From: Sternotherus odoratus
Taxonomy: Eukaryota > Chordata > Testudines > Kinosternidae
Assembly (NCBI GenBank): GCA_032164245.1
Contig: JAVMKO010000007.1
Coordinates: 4,092,001 to 4,156,000, forward strand
DNA length: 64,000 nt
Direction: 5' to 3'
Shown piece by piece: positions 48,101 to 60,100 of the stretch (its first letter is position 1; each line of letters opens with the position of its first letter). The translations under genes were made by a program, and so were the position numbers. Below the pieces are notes generated by a model, which had not been told where the DNA came from, did not search any database, and saw only the letters and a program-made list of their open reading frames with translations.

Positions 48101-51100
48101 ACAAAGCATCTCACGTCAAATTTAATCTGCATTACTACTTTCAATTCACATTGATTATCATTATATCCAAGCCAAACAATGTAAGCTCTTTGGGCAAGAG
48201 ACCACCCTTTTGTTCTGCTTGTACAGTGCCGGGCACAAGGGGATCCTGGTCCTTGACTGGGGCTACTAAGCACTACTGCAATTCAAATAATAACCGCCAG
48301 CAAAGGTACAATGAACAAGTCACTGCTCTACCTCCAAATTCCCCTCAACAAGGGATTAACTACACAGCCAAGTATGGACCATTTAAGTGCAGTCCAAGAA
48401 AAACTCTCAGCTGGTCTAAGCATTTTAAAACTCTGTTTTTACACTCACTCTCCTCTTTGTTTCTGAGGATAGGATCTGATTATTTCGGCGAGGGACTTTC
48501 TTGATATACTTCCTATTCTGGCAAAAGGCAGTGGACCAGACGCTCAAGTGGTACAAATTGTTGAAAACCCGACTTCAATGGTGTTACAGAAATTTACATC
48601 AACTAAGGATCCAACCCTGAGTGGTTTTTGGTCCCTTCATCCTTGGAATTTTTCCTTTTCCTTTTGCACTCTCTGTACCGACTGTAATGGAAGACAGGCA
48701 TATGGCTCCTTTAAACAATGGTTAGAAACTGTTGTCATATCACTTGGGAAAGTAGATGTGGTATAATCACAAGGTATTTTATCCCTGGACACTTAGGACT
48801 CAATTATTCCCATTGACTTCAAAGAGGAAGGATCAAGCCATTAGTACTGCCCTTAGACTTCCTTCAGGTCTTGGGAGTAGAAGACTACACCCAGATTCAA
48901 ATCTGGGTGTCCCAGTTAGTGCTCTGATCAGTTACATAGAGACCACAAGTGCCCATTTGAGTTGATTTTACCTCCAGACACTTGCTTTTATTTTTATTAC
49001 TTGTGTAACGCCAAAGATGTGAATTGTGCTTTAGAAACACAATTAAGATGGGTTCCTACTCTAAAGGACATGTAATCTCACTGGGATGGATACAATATAA
49101 ACTCTAAAAAGAAGAGGTGCAAAGATGAGAACTGAGTTATAATTTATCAGTAATGGCAGGGTAGGCAAAAGGATGCATTATACACCCTTTGCATGAGTTC
49201 TGTATGGCACTGTAGTCAAGCTGACATTTATATGGCATGTTTTATCCATTCTAGATTGCTGCATATACCTACAGCACTATATAAAGATTTTCAGGGACAG
49301 TAATACATATATTTGAGTTAAATAACTAAGCAAAGAAGTGGCGTGCTACAAAAATGCATAGTAACCCCTTTTAAAGGGCATTGCCAAGTTGAAAAACATA
49401 TTTCTGCCTCAAAATGTTGTTTTTCTCCATTTAAAAATAATAGGCATTGACATCAGCCTCTTAATTTTCTGAAATTTTCAATTGTTTGCCATTACCCCTG
49501 CTCCAAACCTTCATTCACAATAGCTGAAATTTCCCTACAGCAGCCAGCCAAATCCCACCAGCTGTTTTGCCTTTTTCACCCACATGGGAAAGAGTTTATT
49601 CATTGATGATAAATACTCAAAGGCAATTAGAAGTCAGCTTTATACTACTGTCGTTACACAAAAAGCGTTTGCAGTTTTAAACACCTGCACACAATTATCA
49701 TAAAAGAAACCCTGGCAAAAATATTCAGGAGATGGCTTTTAAAAAACAACAACATTTATAATGAATTAATCTCTACTTCAAAAGAAATTAGGGAAGGAAA
49801 ACTTTTTTGCCACTGATTTCTTACCTGTATAAAGAAACAAAGGAAAAAAATTCCCTGGTAATTCTGTTTTTGCCCTGCACCCTCAAAATGAACTATTTCT
49901 GTCTCTATGAGGATCACATGTTAGGAGCACATGTACTTGGGTTTGCAGAAGTGCCTGACTTCAGAAATAAACAATATATTTACTGCTTTATGGGACAGGC
50001 AGTGGAACTACTTAAACTTACAACAACTACTAAAAAACATCCCACATTTCCAGATGGATTACAATACTGCTCTTCCAATTTTCCAGGTCCATTAAGAAAA
50101 ACTGTAGATTTTATCCATGTACCCGAGGGCACAGAATAGGTCTTCGAACAACAGAATGGCACAGACCTACCTTCAAAATAAATTATCTACACAACTTACT
50201 TAAAAAAAATTATGCTATATATGAAACCTATAACTAATTATAGGTAAGTATGGTCTATTTTGGTGTAGTTTACACTGGTAAAAACTATATTAAGCTAAAT
50301 TAAAATAAGAAATTCAAAGAAAATAAGCATACATACAAATTTGCACTGGCTGAACAAAGGGCTTATCTCCACTTACTGTGGATCGATGCTGTGGCAATCG
50401 ATCCATGGTAGGGTCGATGTAGCGAGTCTAATAAAGACTCACTAAATCGACCGCCAATTGCTCTCCCATCAAAGGAGTATAAGGGAAGTCAATGGGAGAG
50501 CTTCTCCCGTCGACTCAACGTGGTGTAGATGCCGCAGTAAGTTGACTTAACCCCGTGATGTAGACCTGCCTTAAGACTGCTTTAAAACAACAAACAAAGA
50601 AGAAAGCAACAGCTTGAAGATTTGCACCTAATATATGTATATTAAAAAGTAATATACATTTGGATATGCAAGAGAGCATACACATAACCCTAAAGGTTAC
50701 TGCTATCTAGCGAGCCCTCGGGCTTGTGGCTTTTAAAGCATGTGCGCTCAAAAGCGGGGATCTGCACAAACAATTCTCAATGGAGAATTTTAAGCTATGG
50801 CACCTTTTCCCCACACTGAATTAAAAAGGCAGTCAGGTTTATCAAGGTATGCACAAAGGGACAATACTGCATTAGTAAGAGGGCTGATGGTTTGAATTTC
50901 TTGGCTCTGGCATGTGTAAAATCACAACCCTAATTTGCACTATGTAGGTACATTTATAACAGCAGTTTCTGGGTTTTCTTTGGTAAGGAAGGACTTTGCT
51001 TCAGGAAAATAACACAAAACAAACAAACCACGGTCTATTGTATTAACTGGTACTGAGAGTGGTGAATTTTCATAGTGTGGCCTTGATTTTCTAAATCTCA

Positions 51101-54100
51101 CTAATCTACAGAGTAGAAACAGAACTGTAATTCATGTTGAATTTACCAAAGGAACAGGGCCACTGAAGATGACAAGACAGGGAACGTACTTCACTTCTTT
51201 TCTACACATGGTGATTTGTTTTAGACATAAGTCTCATTTTACAAGAAGGATGCATAGTTTAATTTTAGGCCACGTTGCTGATATCTAAACTTGGGAACAT
51301 GAAAAGCTGCCAGAAATCTGGACTATTTCTTCATGACATAATATGTAGCTGGTATCACATAAGGGACAAGTCAGGATAACTGTGGGTACTTGAATATAGG
51401 GATGATGTACACTTCTACTTACATCTTCAGCTTTTGAACCTTGCTCCTGCAAAGATTTCTGCAATTCTTCAACCTGTGACTGCACTTCCAGAAGTCTCTG
51501 ATTTACCAGCCTAGAAAACAGAAAGTTTACTTTTCAAAGGGAGTGAATACTTGTATCTGATTTTTCATCTCTCTTTTAGAGCTTATTTTTCAGAGTTTAT
51601 TTAATTTTAAATATTCTGACAGTTCAGTACATTCCAAAGTCTGAGAGACATATTTTGTGCCCACCAATATTGGCCCACTTACACAAGAGATGAAAAGCCA
51701 CATGAGAATCATAGAGTTAACAAAGTCCTGTGGCACCTTAAAGACTAACTATAAAGTTTTGAAGCATGAGCTTTCGTGGGCTAATACCCACTTCGTCGGA
51801 TGCAGGCAGTAGAAGTGTTCACATACAGGCAGTTATAGAAAAGGAGGTAAGAGCCAGGGGGGAGGTGAAAAGGTTAGTCCAATTAAGCTGAGCCAGCTTG
51901 TTATCTCCGATCAGGGAGTGTGGATTATTCGTCTAGCATTTGAATGGGGTGTGTGGACATGGAGAGATGAGAAACAATGTCTGTAATGAGCCAACCATTG
52001 TAGATCCCGGTTCAATCCCAAAGTGTGTGAGCTGAATTTGCAAATGAATTGAAGCTCTGCAGTCTCTCTTTGCAGTCTGGATCGGAAGTTCCCTTTCTGC
52101 AGAATGGTGACCTTTAAATCTGTAATAGTGTGTCCAGGCAGGTTGAAGTGTTCCCCTACAGGTTTTTGTATATTGCCATTCCTAATATCTGATTTGTGTG
52201 CATTTATCCTTTTTCGTAGGGACTGTCCAGTTTGGCCGATGTACATAGCAGAGGGACACTGGTGGCATATAATGGCATATATGACATTGGTTGATGTACA
52301 GGTGAATGAGCCAGTGATGGTATGGTTGATCTGGTTAGGTCCTGTGATGGTGTTGCTGGTGTAGATATGTGGGCAGAGTTGGCATCGAGGTTTGTTGCAT
52401 GGATTGGTTCCTGAGTTGGAGTTATTGTGGTGCAGTGTGCTGTTGCTGTTGAGAATTTGTTTAAGGTTGGCAGGTTGTCTGTGTGCCAGGACTGGCCTTC
52501 CTCCCAAGGCTTTTGAAAGTGAGGGATTATTGTCCAGGATGGGTTGTAGGTCACTGATGATGCGTTGCAAAGGTTTTAACTGAGGACTGTAGGTGATGGC
52601 CAGTGGTGTTCTGTTGTTTTTTTTCTTGGGCTTGTCTTGTAGCAGCAGGCTTCTGGGTACACGTCTGGCTCTGTTGATCTGTGTCCTTATTTCCTTGTGT
52701 GGGTATTGTAGTTTTGAGAAAGCCTGGTGAAGATCTCGTAGGTGTTGGTCTCTGTCTGAGGGGTTGGAGCAAATCCGATTGTACCTCAGTGCTTGGCTGT
52801 AGACAATGGATCGTGTGGTGTGTCCGGGATGGAAGCTGGTGGCATGAAGGTAGGCATAGCTGTCGGTAGGTTTTCGGTATAGGGTGGTGTCGATGTGGCC
52901 GTCATTAATTTGCACTGTGGTGTCTAGGAAGTGGATTTCCTGTGTGGACTGGTCCAGACTGAGGTGGATGTTGGGGTGGAAGCTGTTGAAGTCATGGTGG
53001 AATTCTTCCAGAGTTTCTTTCCCATGGGTCCAGATGATGAAGATGTCATCAATGTAGCGTAGATAGAGAAGGGGTGTGAGTGGACGAGAGTTGAGGAAGC
53101 GTTGTTCCAGGTCTGCCATAAAGATGTTGGCATACTGTGGGGCCATGCGGGTGCCCATAGCAGTCCCGCTGGTCTGGAGGTATATATTGTCACCAAATTT
53201 GAAATAGTTGTGTGTGAGGATAAAGTCACAGAGCTCAGCAACCACCTGTGCTGTGGCATCATCAGGGATACTATTCCGGACAGCTTGTATTCCATCTTTG
53301 TGTGGGATGTTTGTGTAGAGAGCCTCTACATCCATGGTGGCTAGGATGGTGTTTTCTGGAAGGTCACCAATGCATTGTAGTTTCCTCAGGAAGTCAGTGG
53401 TATCACGGAGATAGCTGGGAGTGCTGGTGGCATAGGGTCTGAGTAGAGAGTCTACATATCCAGACAGTCCTTCAGTGAGAGTGCCAATGCCCGAGATGAT
53501 GGGGCGTCCAACTCTCCAATACCAATTTCTACAGGCCACTTCCCTACGATCCCACTGAGGAATATACTAAGAAACTGCACCACCTACTCAGGACTCTCCC
53601 TGCACTAACACAGGAACAAATTAATATACCCTTAGAGCCCCGACCGGGGTTATTCTATCTACTACCCAAGATCCACAAACCTGGGAACCCTGGACGCCCC
53701 ATCATCTCGGGCATTGGCACTCTCACTGAAGGACTGTCTGGATATGTAGACTCTCTACTCAGACCCTATGCCACCAGCACTCCCAGCTATCTCCGTGATA
53801 CCACTGACTTCCTGAGGAAACTACAATGCATTGGTGACCTTCCAGAAAACACCATCCTAGCCACCATGGATGTAGAGGCTCTCTACACAAACATCCCACA
53901 CAAAGATGGAATACAAGCTGTCCGGAATAGTATCCCTGATGATGCCACAGCACAGGTGGTTGCTGAGCTCTGTGACTTTATCCTCACACACAACTATTTC
54001 AAATTTGGTGACAATATATACCTCCAGACCAGCGGGACTGCTATGGGCACCCGCATGGCCCCACAGTATGCCAACATCTTTATGGCAGACCTGGAACAAC

Positions 54101-57100
54101 GCTTCCTCAACTCTCGTCCACTCACACCCCTTCTCTATCTACGCTACATTGATGACATCTTCATCATCTGGACCCATGGGAAAGAAACTCTGGAAGAATT
54201 CCACCATGACTTCAACAGCTTCCACCCCAACATCCACCTCAGTCTGGACCAGTCCACACAGGAAATCCACTTCCTAGACACCACAGTGCAAATTAATGAC
54301 GGCCACATCGACACCACCCTATACCGAAAACCTACCGACAGCTATGCCTACCTTCATGCCACCAGCTTCCATCCCGGACACACCACACGATCCATTGTCT
54401 ACAGCCAAGCACTGAGGTACAATCGGATTTGCTCCAACCCCTCAGACAGAGACCAACACCTACGAGATCTTCACCAGGCTTTCTCAAAACTACAATACCC
54501 ACACAAGGAAATAAGGACACAGATCAACAGAGCCAGACGTGTACCCAGAAGCCTGCTGCTACAAGACAAGCCCAAGAAAAAAAACAACAGAACACCACTG
54601 GCCATCACCTACAGTCCTCAGTTAAAACCTTTGCAACGCATCATCAGTGACCTACAACCCATCCTGGACAATAATCCCTCACTTTCAAAAGCCTTGGGAG
54701 GAAGGCCAGTCCTGGCACACAGACAACCTGCCAACCTTAAACAAATTCTCAACAGCAACAGCACACTGCACCACAATAACTCCAACTCAGGAACCAATCC
54801 ATGCAACAAACCTCGATGCCAACTCTGCCCACATATCTACACCAGCAACACCATCACAGGACCTAACCAGATCAACCATACCATCACTGGCTCATTCACC
54901 TGTACATCAACCAATGTCATATATGCCATTATATGCCACCAGTGTCCCTCTGCTATGTACATCGGCCAAACTGGACAGTCCCTACGAAAAAGGATAAATG
55001 CACACAAATCAGATATTAGGAATGGCAATATACAAAAACCTGTAGGGGAACACTTCAACCTGCCTGGACACACTATTACAGATTTAAAGGTCACCATTCT
55101 GCAGAAAGGGAACTTCCGATCCAGACTGCAAAGAGAGACTGCAGAGCTTCAATTCATTTGCAAATTCAGCTCACACACTTTGGGATTGAACCGGGATCTA
55201 CAATGGTTGGCTCATTACAGACATTGTTTCTCATCTCTCCATGTCCACACACCCCATTCAAATGCTAGACGAATAATCCACACTCCCTGATCGGAGATAA
55301 CAAGCTGGCTCAGCTTAATTGGACTAACCTTTTCACCTCCCCCCTGGCTCTTACCTCCTTTTCTATAACTGCCTGTATGTGAACACTTCTACTGCCTGCA
55401 TCCGACGAAGTGGGTATTAGCCCACGAAAGCTCATGCTTCAAAACTTTATAGTTAGTCTTTAAGGTGCCACAGGACTTTGTTAACTCTGCTATTCCAGAC
55501 TAACACGGCTACCACCCTGATTCATGAGAATCATAGAATATCAGGGTTGGAAGGGACCTCAGGAGGTATCTAGTCCAACCCTCTGCTCAAAGCAGGACCA
55601 ACCTCAAATAAATCATCCCAGCCATGGCTTTGTCTAGCCTGACCTTAACCTCTAAGGAAGGTGATTCCACCACCTCCCTAGGTAACCCATTCCAATGCTT
55701 CACCACCCTCCCAGTGAAAATGTTTTTCCTAATATCCAACCTAAACCATTCCCCCCCCCCCCCCCCTGCAACTTGAGACCATTACTCCTTGTTCTGTCAT
55801 CTGGTACCACTGAGAACAGTCTAGATCCATCCTCTTTGGAACCCCCTTTCAGGTAGTTGAAAGCAGCTATCAAATCCCCCCTCAGTCTTCTCTTCTGCAG
55901 ACTAAACAATCCCAGTTCCCTCAGTCTCTCCTCATAAGTGATGTACTCCAGACCCCTAATCATGTTTGTTGCCCTCTGCTGGACTCTTTACAAGAAGGAT
56001 GTGGAAAAATTGGAGTGTGGGGCCCACAACTGGACACACAACTCCAGAAGACATTCCCTCACCAATGTCAAATAGAGGGAAATGATCACGTCCTTCAATT
56101 TGCCGGAAATGCTCCTACTTATACAGCCCCAAATGATGTCAAAATGCCATCAGACTTCTTGGGAACAAGGTTGCACTGCTGACTCATATCCAGCTTCTTA
56201 TCCACTGAGGGCCACATCGGGTTGCAAACCTGTGCGGAGAGCTTGGTAGGGAAGGCTGAGCCTCCCCAAACAGCTTGGCCATTCCCCATCTGAACCCCAC
56301 CCACTTCCCGCCCCCTGACTGACCCCTCAGAACTCCCAACCCATCCAACCCCCCCACTCCTTGTCCACTGAGGGCCCCCTCCAGCGATGCCCCGACCCTA
56401 ATCACCCCCCAGGACCCTCACTCCCTATCCAACCTCTCTGCTCCCTGTCCCGACTGCTCCGCCCTCTATCCACCCCCCTACCCCCTGGCAGAACCCTCCT
56501 CCCCCCGGCACTCCCACAGCTATCCAACCTCCCCCCCCCCCCCCCCGCTGCTTCCTGTCCGTTGACTGCCCCCCCTCCCCCCGAGACCCTCTGCCCCATA
56601 TCCAACCACCCAGTCCCGGCCTGGCCCCGGTCCCCTTACCACGCCGCTCAGAGCAGTGTGTCTGGCACGGAGCCAGGCGCTGCCGTGCTGATCTGCCGGT
56701 ACACGCAGCCTCACCCCCCCCCCCCCCCGCCCCAGAGTGCTGCTTGCGTGATGCGCTGAAGCTGTGGGGGAGGGAGTACAGCAGGGGAGAGGGGAGGAGC
56801 TAGCCTCCCCAGACGGGAGCTCAGGGGCCGGCCAAATGTGGCCCGCAGGCTGTAGTTTGCCCACTCTTGCCCTAGATCATTTTCTGCAGAACTGCTGCCT
56901 AGCCACTCAGTCCCTAGTCTGTAGCAGTGCATGGGATTCTTCCATCCTAAGTGCAGGACTCTGCACTTGTCCTTGCTGAACTTCATCAAATTTCTTTCGG
57001 CCCAATCCTCTAATTTGTCTAGGTCCCTCTGTATCCTATCCCTACCCTCCAGTGTATCTACCACTCCTCCCAGTTTAGTGTCATCTGCAAACTTGCTGAG

Positions 57101-60100
57101 GGTGCAGTCCACGCCATCCTCCAAATCATTAATAAAGATACTGAATAAAACTGGCCCCAGGATTGACCCTTAGGGCACTCCACTTGATACTGGGTGCCAA
57201 CTAGACATGGAGCCATTGATCACTACCCGCTGAGCATGACTATCTAGCCAGCTTTCTATCCACCTTATAGTCCATTCATCCAGCCCGTACTTCCTTAACT
57301 TGCTGGCAAAAATACAGTGCGGAGACTGTATCAAAAGGTTTGCTAAAGTAAAGGAATAACACATCCACTGCTTTCCCCTCATCCACAGCGGGGAAATTTA
57401 TTCAAAGTCTACAACGGCTTTTAGAGAAATTATGGCTGTATTCCTCTATTGTTTCCTACAGCGGTGGTTCTGAACCTTTCCAGAATACAGTACCCCTTTA
57501 AGGAATCTACTTTGTCTTGCATACCCCAAGTTTCATCTCACTTAAAAGCTGCTTGCTTACAAAAATCAGACAAACATATCACAGTACACTAATACTGAAA
57601 AATTGCTTACTTTCTCATTTTACTATATAATTATAAAATATATCAATTGGTGTGTGATACTTGAGCCTCTTTCTTTCTTGTGAACCTTATTTGAAGCCTG
57701 AGTCCAACTGCCTGGGGCTGAAGCATTTAACTTAGCTTTGCAAGGCTTCCTGTTATGTGGGGCTCCATGACTTCCTGCTTGCCACCCTCTAACGCCAGAG
57801 GTGACCACTCTAAGCCTCCCCTGGGGGCTGTAACCCTGAAGTAGAGAAGCTCTGATCTAGAGGAGTTGAGTACCCCCTGGAAGACCTCTGCATACCCCCC
57901 AGGGTACATGTAACCCTGGTTGGGAACCACTGTCCTAGAGCCTCTCTGTCCATGAACACTTCAGGTATGGGTATTCCTCATATCACTTTATTTCCAGTAG
58001 GCATCATGGGAAGCTGTAACACTCATTATTAGTGGGTCAAAGATGCAGTTTTTTCTCTTATGAGCCCACACAGTGATGACTTACCTCCTCTTTCCTATCC
58101 CGCAAAAAGAATACATTTAAAAATATGTCATTTTAAGCTTATGTCTTTTTCTCCTTTTTTTTAAAAAAATGACCTAGAAGATTAAAATAGATCTACCAAT
58201 TAACAATTATGCAGTATATCTCGTAACTTTTCAGGTTAACTCATGATTATGAGTAATAGTTTTAAAAAAAACCCAGAGTAACTAAAACAGTTGTTTTTTC
58301 TGTAAAATACTGCAAAGCCTTGTGCGTGAGCCAGGATTGCATAACTTATATGTCAAAAGATGTCTTGTCTTTTGGACAAAACTAAACCATTCCCTGTATC
58401 CTACCATCTCTTTGTAGCTTATGGGGATGAATCCTTAGGTAGGGCATTTTCTAGAGAGAGACTCTTCAAATGGAACTAGCTCTTCTATGATCAGACTGGC
58501 GTTCCAGTTCCTGAAGGTCTAAGGATAGGTTCCACAAGGTGCATGGCTGCTTCTGCTGGCTTGGCCAGAGATGTATCTATAGATAAGATCTGTCAGGCTG
58601 TGCAGGGGGAATCCATCCACAGAATCATAGAATATTAGGGTCGGAAGGGACCTCCGGAGGTCATCTAGTCCAACCCCCTGCTCAAAGCAGGACCATTCCC
58701 CAACTAAATCATCCCAGCCAGGGCTTTATCAAGCCTGACCTTAAAAACCTCTAAGGAAGGTGATTCTACCACCTCCCTAGGTAACCCATTCCAGTGCTTC
58801 ACCACCCTCCTAGGGAAAAAGTTTTTCCTAATATCCAAACGTTCCCAACTGCAACTTGAGACCATTACTCCTTGTTCGGTCATCTGCCACCACTGAGAAC
58901 AGTCTAGATCAGGGCTCTTCAAACTATGGCCCGCAGGCCAGATCCGGCCCGCCAGCTTGATTTCTCCGGCCCGCCAGCTGAGGCGGCACATGGAGAAAAA
59001 TCCCGTGCCCAGTAACTGCTGGAGGCTGAAAGAGCAAAGCTGGGGGCATGGCAGGGGCTGTAGAATTCAGTTGTAGCAGCAGGGGGAGGAGCAAAGGGGG
59101 TGGGTTATGCACAGCAAGCATGTGGAGAAGTCCTGTTCCACCTTGCCAGTTGCTTCCAGCAGCAGAGGAGTAAAAAGGTGAGTGTTCCTGTGGTGGGGGG
59201 GAGAGATGGGGCAGTTGAGGGGGGGGGGGGCTCAGGAGGGATCACTCAGGGGACAAGGATCAGTGAGGCTTGGGTGGGGTCCTTGGGGAGCAGTTAGGGA
59301 CAGGGGTCCCAGGAGGGGGCAGTCAGGGGATAAAGAGCAGCAGCGGGTGGGTTGAAGGTTATGGGGGAGCAGGAAATGGAAGGGAATGGATGGGGGTGTG
59401 GCTCCCCCATGTCCTCTTTTTTTACTGTTGAAATATGGTAACCCTACCCAGGGGGATGGGGAGCCTAAGGCCCCAGGGCTGCAGCAAAGGTCCATGGGCT
59501 GCAGAGGGCTGGTGAGGATGTGGCACAGGGTGCAAGCCAGAGAGAGGAGCAAAGCTGGGGGGTTTGTATATATTTGTGTATATTTTGCATATGTTAATTT
59601 TTTTCCACGGTCGCTTCGGCCCACGAAGCCCCTTCAAAAATCTAATATGGCCCTCAACTCAAAGTTTGGAAACCCCTGGTCTAGATCCATCCTCATTCGT
59701 CCAATTCACACTTCTTTAACTTACTGGCAAGAATACTGTGGGAGATCACATCAAAAACTTTGCTAAAGTCAAGGTATAATTTATACATTTATAAAGCACC
59801 ACCGTCTCAATATTGTACCTGATCAGATGCCTGTTTGAAAGGGCAGTTAGTTCTACAGTCTTTACTCAAAATTACTCCTAATGCCTCCTGCTGGAGTGTA
59901 ATACTACCTGGTAATCAATACTCCCTTCTACCAACAGTAAAGAGAGACACAGGTAATTCATTAAGGAGAAATTTTAGTTACCTGTAAATGGTCCTCTCTA
60001 AACGGATTATTACCTCTGCAGACCTGCACTGATCCCTCTTCTTCAGAGCCCTTTATAGGACACACTGAGGCAGAGAAGAACTGAGAATTGGTTTAGAAGA

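Larger units (their letters stand above)
51716..55523. mobile_element. Head-to-head palindromic Penelope-like element
   Basis: Two copies of a Penelope-like retroelement point away from each other. Left arm 51713-53510 (minus) and right arm 53691-55488 (plus) pair base for base at every position I checked, and their shared open frames translate identically. The spacer 53511-53690 is the extra 5' part of the right copy. Only the right copy continues another 35 bp to the terminal ccagactaacacggctacca. The flanks catgagaatcataga at 51701-51715 and 55523-55537 are identical, so the whole palindrome behaves as one insertion; the target was the 3' end of a CR1. The element lies in the HOOK1 intron between the exons at 51423 and 60135. 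An assembly fold-back is possible but would not explain the asymmetry or the target duplication. Confidence 0.88.

Noticed and set aside
52104..54997. Mirror-image open frames of 60-123 codons on both strands in the Penelope arms
   Set aside because: Shadows of the RT/GIY-YIG frame, seen twice because the arms are inverted copies.
51701..55537. Palindrome as an assembly or read fold-back artefact
   Set aside because: Not excluded, but a fold-back would be symmetric to its ends. Here the left copy lacks 35 bp at its tail and 180 bp at its head, and the flanks form a short duplication instead of continuing as an inverted repeat.
56402..56864. Gly/Pro-rich open frames
   Set aside because: Translations of the CCCC-rich interior of a hAT element.
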